DNA of 64,000 nucleotides from Piscicola geometra (Eukaryota; Annelida; Clitellata; Hirudinida; Piscicolidae): NCBI GenBank assembly GCA_943735955.1, contig OX030958.1, positions 7,556,126 to 7,620,125 of the forward strand, read 5' to 3'. Shown piece by piece: positions 47,163 to 60,140 of this stretch (position 1 is its first letter; each line of letters starts with the position of its first letter). The notes under the pieces were generated by a model. It saw only the letters and a program-made list of their open reading frames with translations, ran no database searches and was not told where the DNA came from. The position numbers and the translations under genes were made by a program.

Positions 47163-47169
47163 GTATTTA
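47163..47169 (+). promoter_or_regulatory. TATA-like box of the cysteine-rich peptide gene
   Basis: TATTTAA lies 42 bases before the start codon, which would place transcription start around 47190-47200 and give a very short leader. A duplicated GTACTATAGTAA motif (about 47116-47143) lies just upstream. Confidence 0.45.
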
Positions 47170-47210
47170 AGGAACTAAGAACCTTGCCGCTTTGATTTAG
47201 ACTTTAAAAA

Positions 47211-48603
47211 ATGAAGATTGTCTTAGTTATTTTGTTGCTTGCGTTGGTTGTAGTGTGCTATGCCAGTACGTATTCGAAAATAAGAGCTTTGTTCTTTATT
47301 GCCAGATATTTGTCATTAATCAATCAAATAAATTTCTATAGTGCTTCTTAATTAATTCAAGAGCGCTCGAATATTAACATTATTTAATATTTTATTTATA
47401 ACATTTATAACTAAATTCAATGAAAAATTAATTAAACCTTTTGATTTTTCCAACAATTTTATAGATGACGAAAAGAAAGCCTTTTCAAGTATCGTAAGAC
47501 GCAGCAAGAGAGGCATTTTCGACTGCAAGGCACTGCACCAGCCGTGTACTGGCATCATCAAGTGCTGTGGCTCGCTGCAGTGCTACTGGGTCGATGGTTA
47601 CAGCATGATTAAGGTACTCAGAATACTTTGTACTCTTATCATAACTATATTTAATTAGTTAATTGTTTTTTTAAATTTTTCTTTCTCTTTTGTGAAATAA
47701 TTGTTTTTTTTCTTTCTATTTTTTGACGGTGGTAACATTTTTTCATCTGCATCGTCTCAAGAATAGAAAAATAATTTCGATTTAATCATTGATTTTTATA
47801 ACTAATCCACGCGTGAAGTATTGCTTCCATCAATTATTTCATCCACCAATTCATTGAAGCATGCAAGCACCCGATGAATGCACGCAGGATGGAAAGTGTG
47901 TGACTTGCATTGGCAGACAGGAGAGATGCCAAAAGGATACCCAGTGTTGCTCTGGTCTTGTTTGCCAGAAAGGTGAACGCTATATCATTATTTTAATTAA
48001 AGTAATTATTTTGATGATTATATCATTATTATAAAAATGTAATAATAATGTTATAACTAATAAATTATTAATTGTATATTAAATTTAATAGGATATTCCC
48101 TTTATTAAATTAGTCGTGAGCTCTTTTTAATTTTTCCACCACGGCTTTTATCTTCTTTTCAGGAAAAATGGCGTACATTGATGGTCTGTGCGACCACAAA
48201 AGACCAAGGTGAGGCTGTTGCAATTTTACTCTAAATAAATTAACTCTATTTTGTAAAACTAAAAGTGCATAACTTTTATCCACTGCTTACCCAGAACGAC
48301 AAAATAAATAGAATTATTCTATAAATAGTATTTGTTATCACAACAAAACAACAACGCCAAATAAAATACAAAAAACAACACCACCAAACCAATACATAAA
48401 TCCAATCTCAACAAAAACAAAATCAAACCAGCACAAGCCAACAACAACAAAGGCAACAAAAACACAAAAAGCCAACAACAACCACACAACACCAACGACA
48501 ACACAGAGGCGGGGACTGTCACGAGGGAGACCAGTGTCTGAGCGGCAACTGCAGCATCACGGCTGGCAACATCCTGTCGGGAGAGGAGGGAAAGTGCGAG
48601 TGA
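47211..48603 (+). CDS. Small secreted cysteine-rich peptide precursor (5 exons, 143 aa)
   Basis: Exons 47211-47265, 47465-47613, 47888-47972, 48163-48208, 48507-48603, all GT/AG with matching phases. The first exon is a signal peptide (MKIVLVILLLALVVVCYA). A basic RRSKR in exon 2 is a furin-type site, after which the mature part would begin. The mature region has 16 cysteines: exon 2 carries five (including one CC pair), exon 3 six (including a second CC pair), exon 4 one, and exon 5 four. Each CC half resembles inhibitor-cystine-knot spacing, and the second half also resembles the colipase/Dickkopf/prokineticin-type fold. It could be a hormone-like ligand, a defence peptide or a toxin-like peptide; the sequence does not decide. 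AATAAA at 48674-48679 lies 71 bases after the stop. The gene is convergent with DDX49. Confidence 0.8.
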
Positions 48604-48969
48604 AGAAAGGAACGAAAAATCATTTCAAATACTTTTCGGTATAAAGACTATGATGAAGAACTAATTTTTGTTTAATAAATTTAAAAAGAATGACACATTT
48701 CATTTGATTCGAACTTTCAAGCGAATTCCAATTTTAGCTTACATTCGTTAAGCTTTCAGAATACAACTTTGAGACTTTTTCCATGACGAGTGAGTGTCAA
48801 ATATTTTTTTAAACTCATTTTATTTTAACTATATTAAAATAATAATTAAATAAAGAATATATTTTGAGAATACATTTTCTCGTTTATTTGGTAAAAAATA
48901 CTCTCAAATATTAAAGATCCAAAAGAAAGAAAAATAAATATAATTAAATATAAAAAAATTAAAAAGATA
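48604..48969. other. Convergent 3' ends of peptide gene and DDX49
   Basis: The 366-bp gap holds AATAAA (48674-48679, plus strand) for the peptide gene and TTTATT (48883-48888), an AATAAA on the minus strand 82 bases after the DDX49 stop. Nothing else is seen. Confidence 0.75.
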
Positions 48970-51356
48970 TCATAGTGATTGGTCAATTTTTCTTTTCTTC
49001 GTATTCTTCTTCTGCTTCTTCGATTTCTATCAATCAACAATGATCAATGAATGTTAAATTAATGGCAAAAAATAGAAATAGTAAAATAAAAATTAATAGA
49101 AAAATTAATAAGTTCACCAAAAGTCACCTCTGAGTGGTCTTCGTTCAACAACTTTTGTTTCTGTTTATTAATCTCCCGCTTCTCACCAAAATCCGATTCC
49201 TCCAAGCTCTAATCACCAAGGATTCAAGTAAAATCGTCGAATCATTATCAGTGGTAATAATGGTTTTTGCATTATCATCACTCATCCACAACGCCACCCT
49301 ACCCAAGCAACCTTCCACTATCACCTTCCCCTTCAGCACACCACCCCCCTCCACCACCATGCCCCTCCCATCCGGCACATCCCAAGCACTTACGATCTCA
49401 GCTTCACTGGTGAGGAGTCTCACTTCCAAAGCAATCTTCGCCACTTCTTCCTCGTCGATGTGGTGTGACTGCAGTTTGGTGCCTGTGTGGGTGCATAGAT
49501 GGGTGGTACATGCAAAGATGATGCATGGATGAATGGGTGGAAAGGCGATGCATGGATGGATAGATGGGTGAGGTGGATGAAAGAACAAATGGGTGAGTAG
49601 GTTGGTAGTCGGATGAATCAGTGGATGCATGGGTAGAAGAGTTTCATCTCAAATCTCCCGAAAAATCCTTCCTCAACCCTTCTCTTACCCAGTCCATCTT
49701 ACCTCATAACCACCCACCCACCTTCTCACGCACCTATATACTCCTCCACATTATCCAACAACTCCTTGTCGTGTGGCGTCCCGATGGTGATGGCCATGCC
49801 GCCCCTGCCTGCCCTCGCCGTCCTACCCACCCGGTGCACATAGTTCTTCGCCTGTGTGGGCACGTTGTCGTTGATCACCAGGTCGACCGTCGGAATGTCC
49901 AGGCCCCTGATGGGTCGTGGTGTGGGGTGGTTGGTGGGGGATTGGAGAGTGGTTGTTTGAGGGTCAAAAGGTGGTTCGTCAAGATGAAAATTTGGGGTTT
50001 TAACGGTTGGAAATGATTTTTTAAAGTGTAATAGATTAGATTGATAGTAAGATTGAGATTAAATCTATTTAATTTGTCAAAAAAAAACATTATTTTGAAA
50101 TTTAAAAATTGTAACATGATATTTATACTTGAATGCGGCTGGGAAATATTTAATGAATGAAAAATAAACTTTTAAAAGTAAATCTCCATTCTGTTCAAAG
50201 CACCTGCTGGCGACGTCTGTGGCGACGAGAATTCGTGACTGACTACTCTTGAATCTAGTGAAAAGTTCAATATTTTACGTTCGCCTGAAAATGTTTATTT
50301 TGTTAAAACGATGAAAGCATAAATTGAAGGGAAAAAAGAATTCTGATAGAAAAAAGGAATATAATTAAAACGGGGAAATAAAATAGGCTAAAAACACGAG
50401 TAATATGATCGAAAACGAATTAATCGAAGAAACAAACCTGGCGAGTGAGTCGAGTCTGGTTCGTTGTGGCAGAAGCGAGTGCAGAGGAACGCAGTCAAAA
50501 CCGAGTCTTTGAGTGAATGATTTTAATTCGATTAAACACTAAGCTATCGAACTACAAACTAAGCTAACTCCACTAAAGCGGCCAACATCGCCACCATGCG
50601 GCAACATCCAGCCATGTCAGTCAGCAATAGCAAGCACCAAACTACCCCACCTCAAGCAACCCCCCCCCTCCCAAGCAACCCCCCCCCTCCCAAGCAACCC
50701 CCCCCTTCCCAAAAAACCACCCTCCCAAGTAACCACCTCCCCCTTCCCAAAAAACCACCAACCTCTTGAGGACAATGGCGAGCACCTGGCAATACTTGCA
50801 CGTCTTCACGAACACCATCACACTGCTCCTGGGTCGTTCACGCACAAAGACGTCCAGCACGTGCACAAGGTACGCGCCCTTGACGTCACCTTGCGCGAAC
50901 AGGAAACGCTGGTCGAGGTTCTCAACGGTCGCCACTATGGCCTTCGACTTCCAGAAGAAGGGCTGCTTCGGAGAGGTGGCCTGCAGTTTCTTGATTACAT
51001 CTGGTGGGTGGGTGGGTTCTTGTTGGATGAGTGGGTTAGGTTTGTTGGATAGATGGGTGCGTTTATGGACGGATTTTTGGATTTATAGGAAAAGAATCTA
51101 TAAAGCAACTCCCTTCCTACTCCACTTTCCTATCCTATCACTCACTCACCTACCCACTTACCCTCCCCCCCCCCCCCACATAAACACACCAGTGAAGGTA
51201 GCAGTGAAGAGGAGTGTTTGTCTCTTGGGTGGCAAGTGTTGGAAGATGCACTGGAGTTGATCTCCAAACCGGTCCTCCAAGAGACGGTCAGCCTCGTCCA
51301 GAACCTGTGTGTGTGTTTGGTTGTGTGTGGGTGTTTGGTTGTGTGTGTGTGTTTGG

Positions 51357-51391
<35 letters not shown>

Positions 51392-52471
51392 TTTGGTTGT
51401 GTGTGGGTGTTTGGTTGTGTGTGGGTGTTTGGTTGTGTGTGGGTGTTTGGTTGTGCTTCATAATCAACCCCAAGATTTATATATGAATTGATACGGGAAA
51501 AAATAATCATCATCATCAGTTCAAGAGCCTTGCATCACACACAAGATATTTGATCTTCTTGAGTGAAAATTCAGTTCCATTCGTGAGGTGGTCGGCCAGT
51601 CGGCCCGGTGTTGCTATGACGACGTGAGGCTTCGAACTCAGCTCTGCAGCCTGCCTCACGAGGTCTGTCGAGGTTTCAATAAAGTCTCAATGATTGATGG
51701 AATGGAACAAAATAAATTATTTTTTTTACAATATTTTTAAAATAAATCTGGTGTTTAACATATTTTTTCAATTTTCACCATCTATTCATTTGCATATTTA
51801 TTTTAAAACTCTTTCAGCACTATACTACACCTTCCTCCTACCTCGTCCACCAATGACTACAGCTATCTTGAGATTGATTGGCTTGCCGAGGACAGCAAAG
51901 TGCTCGGCTATTTGGTGTGCAAGTTCTCGGGTGGGAGTGACCACCAGAGCGAAGATGCTGTAGCTGGGAAGATGGAAAAAAGTTGATGAGATTATGTTTT
52001 CTCATCTTTGATGAATGAGTGAATATTCTTAATGATTTCATAATCAAATGCAATTATATATAATTCAAATTTTTGCATTTTAAATTGGGAAAAAATCGAA
52101 CGGGTCTGAAGATAAGGTGTGTAGGATGGGAAGGACAAAGGCTGCTGTTTTTCCACTGCCTGTTTTGGCACAACCAATGCAATCTCGCCCTGAACGACAG
52201 TAAAAAAATGTTGAATTTTTTAATGAAACTATCAATTTTTCCCCAAAACATTTAAAAGAATTATCCTAAACCTAATGATTAAGTTATAAAATTAATTTTT
52301 ATTAGTCCCAAATGATAAATGAAAAAAACAACCTTCTATAATTTTTGGTATGCAGTTCATTTGGATAGGAGAAGGCTTTTTGATTCCAACGACTGCACAT
52401 TGTTTGACCAGCCAATCTTTCAAACCAAGATCATCAAAAGATTTGGTTACAGTCTCATCTTCTTCACTCAT
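48970..52471 (-). CDS. DDX49: ATP-dependent DEAD-box RNA helicase DDX49 (12 exons, 447 aa)
   Basis: Exons (minus): 52471-52333, 52189-52102, 51963-51842, 51664-51543, 51304-51190, 51000-50763, 50506-50438, 50254-50204, 49906-49734, 49482-49394, 49208-49128, 49026-48970; phases agree throughout. All helicase motifs are present: Q motif (KPSPIQ), I AKTGSGKT (54-61), Ia PTREL (86-90), Ib TPGR (135-138), II DEAD (160-163), III TAT (191-193, usually SAT), LHS box, [11 protein letters not shown] (309-318) and [10 protein letters not shown] (339-346). The region [20 protein letters not shown] and the C-terminal [10 protein letters not shown] are characteristic of DDX49/yeast Dbp8, a nucleolar helicase for 18S rRNA and small-subunit assembly. 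The tail is short and basic ([11 protein letters not shown]), suiting nucleolar localisation. Human DDX49 is slightly longer (483 aa). Confidence 0.96.
50656..50762 (-). repeat. G-rich 17-18-bp array starting at the donor of DDX49 exon 6
   Basis: In the transcript the donor GTTGGTGG is followed by repeated GTTGCTTGGGAGGGGGG and GGTTTTTTGGGAAGG units, several starting with GTTG like the donor. Confidence 0.9.
51305..51458 (-). repeat. CACACAACCAAACACC array at the acceptor of DDX49 exon 5
   Basis: Units of 14-16 bp plus a (CA)n core fill the 3' part of intron 4 and end CACACACACAG, the acceptor of the DEAD-motif exon. Confidence 0.9.
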
Positions 52472-52483
52472 TTTTCAGCAATT

Positions 52484-52485
52484 CT
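52484..52485 (-). promoter_or_regulatory. Putative 3' splice acceptor 12 nt upstream of the DDX49 start codon
   Basis: On the minus strand CTATTTTAG ends 12 bases before the ATG. It may mark a 5' UTR intron or a spliced-leader acceptor; this is inference. Confidence 0.35.
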
Positions 52486-53015
<530 letters not shown>

Positions 53016-54515
53016 GTATTTTTCAATAGATTCAGCCCGAGACGCGCATATAACCAACGTTTAAAACTACAAGAAAGTGTAGAAAAAGTTTTGGCTCAAA
53101 AGTAAAATAATCATAGAAAATCATTAATAATTGGATGAAACTTTCTTACATACAAATATTTTTTTGTCGCATAGAAATTTGTCCCGTATAGGGATGGAAC
53201 TGCGTCACAGATACTTTATGATAAGACTTATAAGAATTCCTACTTTTATGCGCCATCCAAGAATTCCTAGAATAAAGTTTTGGTTAGACTCTTTTGAAAT
53301 ATAATATTTTTTAATGAAACTTTCATTGTGCAGACTTATTCCAATATGGACCGGAACGTGCATACTTCTAAATTTTATTCAAAACACGCAGACTTTTTAA
53401 AATTTAATGCTGAAATTTGAAGAGCTCAGTTGACCAAAGTATTTGCTTTTAAATTTGATATTTTCTAACTTTTATATATAATATATAGGTTCGATTTTAT
53501 GAAAATTTTATATATACTATATGAAAGAGCACTAAAAGCACAATACTTGAGGCGTTGCTTACGCAAAAAAGAGTTTTTGTGTATGATTTGTGAGTTTTAT
53601 GGTGTTTGGAAAGTTTAAACACGCGACAGTCAATCGATGTGGCATTTATTTGAGTCTTTTTGACACTTTTCTTCAGACTGCGAACACCATGGCAACCGTG
53701 ACTAAGCATCTCGAAGCTGTATAATGACGTAGATACGCTTGTGATAGGGATGTGCGTGTAACAGAAACAAAAGTGAGAGAATAAATAAATATTTTTATTG
53801 TAGGCACCAGAACAAGAAAAATGTTAAATGAAACAAATATAATATAAAAATTTTTTTTTCAACATTATTAAAATAAAAATTTATTTCATATGAAAAAGTT
53901 GTGAAGATCGTTCGGGTTTACGCCACGTTAATAATACTCGTCGTGGTATTGCATTGTAAGTCAGCTTGCGATGCTTTTTACGCTCATTGGTTTTTTAAAA
54001 TAATTTGTTAGAGACATTTTGAAAAGAAGAAAATTCTCATTAAAAAAAGTAAACATGATAGATGAACAAAATACATTATAATGTCAAAAGGAGTTTTTTA
54101 ATTCTACTTTTCCAAGTAAAATTTTTCAAAAAATCTGACTTCATTTTTCATGTCAGTCTCTCGAAGTCCACTTGTCAATCTTGCCAAAAGTAATTTTACT
54201 TTTGAAAACAATTGTTTTCACAAAATAAAAGTATTGGAGTTCAAAAATGTATACGTTTACATAAATATATTTTTATTTTTATTCAGTCATTTTCATGAAG
54301 CTTTTGAAACTATTTCTGTTTTATTTTTGAGTAATAAAATTGTGAAGAGTGTTTCTTAGAAAAACTTTAGTGGCATCTTTAAATGCTTTCTATTTATAAT
54401 CCATATTCCTTTCTTTTTTCTCTATACTTAACTTTCCTTCCAAATGATTTCTTAATCATCCCTTTCTTCATTTCACTTTCTCTTGGTCTTTTGTGCACGC
54501 ATTTCGGATCCTTCG

Positions 54516-54524
54516 TATATAAAT
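54516..54524 (+). promoter_or_regulatory. TATA box (TATATAAAT) with downstream start codon candidate
   Basis: A canonical TATA sequence lies 44 bases before an ATG at 54568. The frame MKLPKG is short, but CCTAAGG|GTGAAA could be a donor, so this may be the first exon of an unrecognised plus-strand gene. No following exon could be linked with confidence. Confidence 0.3.
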
Positions 54525-56279
54525 CGCCAGCATACACTCTGTACAATTCTTCTGGACGATCGCAAGGATGAAGTTACCTAAGGGTGAAATATCTTAGAAT
54601 ATATTTTAGAAAAGTCTTAAAGCAAAATGAAAAAGTTGCCTCTTAATCGAGTTTGAGTCAGTTGAAAAATGAACAGTTTTAAAATTAAGAAAACTAGTTT
54701 TGATTATGATTTTATTTGATTAATGCATCAAACTAGCCTTATATAAGAAATTTACAAATAATTTGTTGAAGTTTTAAAAAAAACTTAAAAAATAAAAGTG
54801 CGTTTTTTATAACTATGGACCGATCGTAATCGTTTTTCATTAAGTCGGAAACGTGTTTATATCTTTCAAAGTTGGGTTTAAAATATCAAATTTTGGTTAC
54901 AAATCATAAAGGACTTCAGTAAATAGGTGAAGGTTTGAAGTTTGCACATTTTTATCCATTAAAAAATATTTGTATAAATTTATTTACAATTTATATACAA
55001 TTTATTTCTTACTTTACTATAACCAACGCCGTTGAGTGTTTTATAAGTAGTAACCGAAATAATTAGTTGGCGTGAAGAGTCTTTGCAGTCCTCGTCGACT
55101 CCCACTTAATAGAGAAGAAGGAGACAAATTATTCATTCTCAGCATTGAAGATTTTCAACATTTGCAACAAGATTCAACACCAGCAGCCCATTGCACTGCA
55201 CAAAATCCCTAACTTGCTTGGATAATGAAGGAGTCGTTGTCGGCTCGGCCTCAGAACAAAGAAAAAAAATTGAAGGAAGAAAATTTTTCGTTTTTTTGAC
55301 GTTTTAGTTTTGAAGTTAACAATGGTTTTCACGATATTTATAAAAAGATTCATAAGTTGCAATTATGATATGGCAGGCGTTTGAAGAAAAATAAAATGCG
55401 CTTTAAAATTTCCTACTCATTTTTTAAGAATGCATTTCTGCATGAAAACTGACAAATCTAATTTAGAAAGTGAAGTGAGTAAGCCATACAAGTTTAAAAA
55501 AAATTCCATGCAAAAAAAATTTAATTTATTTTTTAATTAAAATATAATAAAATTTTATTAGTTTTTTTTAAAAAAGTCAAAACTTCTGAAAAAGTATAAC
55601 TTTTAAAGTATAAATTTCAACTTATAAGTTATTTAAACTTCGTTAGGTCGACACGTTAGGAAGCAGTTAAAAATTTAATTTTTAAATTGCAATGAATATT
55701 TTCACAGTTTTTTCACAAAACAAAATAAATGTCAAATATAAAAAAAATACGTTTTGAACAAAATAAATAAAACTTCATTTTATAAACCCTAGGTCGTTCT
55801 AAATCATTCAAAAAAAGTATTTTTCGAATGATATTACATCTTCAAGCCTTAAAAAAGTTATTTGTTACCCATGCATAATGGACTACAAACATATTATATA
55901 CATGAGCCAAATTAAAGTTATCTATGGTTCTTGGAAGAATCTTTTATTTATTTTTTATCTTGGAAAAATCATGACCATTTTTTTTGTTTTAGTTCAAATA
56001 CAAAAATAAATAAATAAAAACCTCATTAAGAAGAAGATGAAAAGAAAAACGACAGCTAAAACTAAAAAAACAAGAACAGCATGGAAAAATTAAAGAACCG
56101 CATTAATAAGTATTATACATGAAACGTTTTTTCCAGCAAGTCTTTAGATGAAGATGGAACCTTGAAGTAACATCTTACTGCTCCTTCTGATCCTTTCAAA
56201 CACCTCCAGAACACAGATTAACAGAAAACTTTGAAAAATAGAGATTCGAAATTATCGCTCAACCGCATACACAGCAACA

Positions 56280-56353
56280 ACACATACAAAAAACAAAAAC
56301 AACACCACATACAAAAAACAAAAACAACAGCACATACAAAAAACAAAAACAAC
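56280..56353 (+). repeat. ~23-bp x3 ACATACAAAAAACAAAAACAAC repeat
   Basis: Three tandem units, each with ACATACAAAAAACAAAAACAA followed by CACC or CAGC. It lies in an intergenic A/C-rich stretch. Confidence 0.8.
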
Positions 56354-56704
56354 ACCACAACCGCATACATAAAACAACAACACCTTTACCATAAAAACGG
56401 AAACTCCACTAAAGAAAAAGTAGACCTCAAAAGAAATGACTTTACATCTCGCAGAGACAATCCCATAATCGATGCGATCAATAACTCCGATCTATCATGT
56501 TCTGCATTGAGCACATACGCACACACTTACACATACACTCATACTAACAAATAAATATACACACAATAACACACACACACACACAATGTGTATTGCACAT
56601 ACACATACCTTAAAACATAGGAATAAACACATAAAGGCATACGCAGTGTACATTATAGGCTATAAATTATAGGCACATGTGGACGAAAGATACGACCCTT
56701 ATAG

Positions 56705-56800
56705 GCGAAAACCATCATAGTCTCTTCGATAGCGACACATAAATCCACTCTTCTGTGCCCCATGCTGGAACTCCTCATACACACTCTTGCACACTCAAGC
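56705..56800 (-). pseudogene. Unassigned coding-like segment, possible terminal exon
   Basis: On the minus strand a frame of about 30 codons with ordinary composition (… CRYRRDYDGFRL, then TAA at about 56697) stands out from the AT-rich surroundings. I do not recognise it, and no upstream exon can be joined with confidence. Confidence 0.2.
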
Positions 56801-59800
56801 GTTTGCATGCACATAAATTCAAATATTTGCACACTTAAATACACATACATGCGCACACTTACGCACATATGAGCAAACATACACACAAACAAACACAGAA
56901 ACAAATACACACAAACACACACAAAAAAACACATAAAAGCGATTTATCTTCTTCAGCCTCATCATTGCATGCACCTCATTGCAGGCATGAAGTGTCTGAG
57001 TTATATCTGTCCCGTCTCCGAGAGGCAAACCACTCCGTTAAGCAAATATTCAGTTTTTGTTTTGCTTTTTTAATAAAAAACAAACTTTTTAGTTTTTGTG
57101 AACATAAAAAAAATTGTTATTTTCAATAAATTGATACGAATTTGAAAGATTGTTTTTCTCTTGAGAAATGATTTTGAGCAAATGGTCTTTTTATTTCACA
57201 GGATTGCATATGAATGGCCCTTTTCGAAGGTTTCTGAATATTTTTATATTCCTCGAATTTGCGTTTTACGGCCTGTTTTTTATTGTATTCAAACATATTT
57301 TTATTTTCTCTTGTTTGATATTTGTCATTTGCGAAGAATTTTTTTTTCTTTGTTAATCAGCGGGATCCAAGTACGATCTTTTTCAAAGCTTTTCGAATCT
57401 ACCTCATTATCCCACGTCTTTGTTCTCTCTCCTCATCGCCATTACTCTTCGTTTGTTCTTTTTGTACTTTTTAGCATTTGATATTCAGAAAAGTATTATT
57501 CAAACACAAATGTTTTTTTAGATTTATTTTCAAATACAAAACTTGTTGATTTTTTATATTTTTTAAATTAATTTTTCAACAGATTCTTTCACGGTTCTTC
57601 AGGATGTTGAAAAATATGATTTTAAATCCATCACAGATTTATTTTAAAAATGCAAAAAAAAACGTTTGAAAAATAGTAATTTTAAATTTAGACTTTTATT
57701 TAAACTTTTATTTAAGCTGCTTAATTACTCTTCGCTTTTGTAATCGCTTTGAACTTTAGTGCAGTCTTTGAAGTTTCAAACTTTAAAAAAAATTTGGGCT
57801 TTTCTGTGAAGTTCAAAAGATTTATCTTTCACTTACTCTCCAAATGCAACTTTGTGAATCTATCAGGAAAACGCCGTTAAAAACCATACATTTAAAAGAG
57901 AATATTTTTGATTTTTAAATTGTCACTGCAGGTTGCATTTTCGACGATTTCTTCTCAACCGCTCCTTTTCATATTCTTCGAACAGTTTATTTGCTTAGGC
58001 GTTGGCGTAGAAAGTTTGTATTAATGGAAAGTTAGATGACGGGACGAAAATATAGGTCGCATATAATGAAAAAAAGCAGTTTTGAAAAGCTGCTTGAGTT
58101 ATGAAGATGGGAGTTAATGAGTTATATAAAGGTTTTTTGCGTTGTTTTTATTTGTTTTTTTTATAAATTATTATTTTCATACTGCATTGTTTTTGTTTTT
58201 ATTTTTATATATAGTTATTTATTGTTTTTATTTCTTTTTAACCTATTGTTTTTCATTTATAATTTTTTTGTAGGAAATTATTTATTGTTTTTATGTTTTT
58301 CAACCAGTTAAAAAAAAATACAGTTTTTTTAATTTTTTATATTTCGAGTCGTTTTCTGTGAAAATGTATGCGCTGATAGTGTTGAGTAAATTTATGATGC
58401 TGTGAAGACTGGCGTTGTTGTGCTTTGCCTTGTTGTTGTAGTGGGATTAGGAAATGATTTGTTGATTTCAATGAATGTTCTTTTTAGTTGTAAACTAGAA
58501 TTTGTTGTGATGGAATTAGCATATGCAGCAGCAGCAATAGTTCAAAGGTTTCAATTATTTAAGTCTCAGACGGTCCTATAAACCATGCTTCACACATAAA
58601 TATATTCATAAATACATATAACTATGAATGTACTTGATTTCCTATTTCATTACCTCTCTCATGTTTCCTTTGACAGTTAAACTCCAAATTGGCAAAATAA
58701 AAAACGCACTGTTCTCGACACGAAATATTGCATGCGTTTTCTTTCATGAACGTTTAATCTTTCTGAAAGTTTTATTGAAAAAAGGTTGGTTATCATCCAG
58801 ATGAAAACGGTTCTTTATTTTTTTGGAGTTTTTTTGGTTTCAAATGTATTAATAAATATTTAAATGCCTATTTTGGTTTTGGTATCTTATATAAATCATA
58901 CACAAACATTTAAATTTCAAATTTCAATCTAATTGTAAGTAATAAAAGTAGATTTTTAAAATGTGATAATCAAATGCATCTAAAAATTAGCACTTGGAAC
59001 ACTATAAATACAACTCTTAAAATATCTTTAAAACTTGAAAAGCCATGATAATGTCACAGCAGTATTTCATTCTCAGCTTCTCTTTTGCTTCTTTCTTCAG
59101 ATTTCCACGCAAGCTTTCTTTTTAATTTTTTTAGTTTTTCAAATACAACTCCATCTCATATGTCAGTTATTAGAGGCACAAAACTTTGGACACTCTCTAA
59201 GTGCTTCCCATATAACTGTAAAGGTCTCCAAAAAAGTAGTTTTTCTTTAAAAATCTATGGCCAGCTCATCTACATCCCTCCAAAACATATCTTGCAGCCA
59301 CTTCATCTGAATCTTTCCACTCATCACCGCAACATCAAATCCTTCTCCACAACAAGCCCCATCCAAAGCCTCATGCACCAAGTGTGTGTGTTCGGTGCAC
59401 GCACACAGTGGTGGGCGTAACACACACGGATATTACGTGGTCTTGCGAATGAGAACCTCGTTGTACGAGCACCAACATACGAGTTCTCAGCTTTTTGGAA
59501 ATTGTTTTTCTGGCCCTTTGTCAGATTTTAGCTGTTTTTATGTGACTTAGCTTTTTAATGTTTCCTTTTATTTAGTTTGTTTTGGAATTAGGCTTGAGGG
59601 GTTTGAATTTTAAGTTTTTTTCACTTGATTAAATTTTTCGCATCCAAAATTCTATTCGATCTATTTTAGTTTTTGCCAAACTGTTAACAATTGATTTTTC
59701 TAATGAAGCTTGTGATTGATTATCGTGCAAGAATTAAAATCCTATAAAACAATTCTTAGGAAGAAGGAATTATTCAAAAATTGGTTTTCAAAAAAATTAT

Positions 59801-60140
59801 TTTCCTTATTTTTTAATGAATCAATTTAAATAAAATTTATTACGGCTTAAAATTAGATGAGGAAACAACGAGTAAGTCTTCTTTTCACGATTCATTCTGT
59901 CAGCGCTTCTGTAGGAATCCTTCAAGCTGCTTGATGAGTCAGACTGGTCTATAATGACGAAAACCTGGTAAACCGAATCTATAAAAAGATTGAGAAAATT
60001 GTTTCTAAAGCATAAATATGGAAATAGAGCTCTTGTGTGAAGTGTGCTAGAGCATGCCACACTCATTCACAGTGTTTTCATATAAACCCATCATGCTTCT
60101 TTCTTTTTAAAATACTTTAAATAGAATAACTGGCAAAAAA

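Larger units (their letters stand above)
45750..47210. other. Intergenic between hAT element and cysteine-rich peptide gene
   Basis: Contains a tRNA-like SINE candidate (46016-46375) and a palindromic CCGAAA-rich segment (46618-46765). The remaining sequence is AT-rich with no gene recognised. The last 110 bases are the presumed promoter of the peptide gene. Confidence 0.6.
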
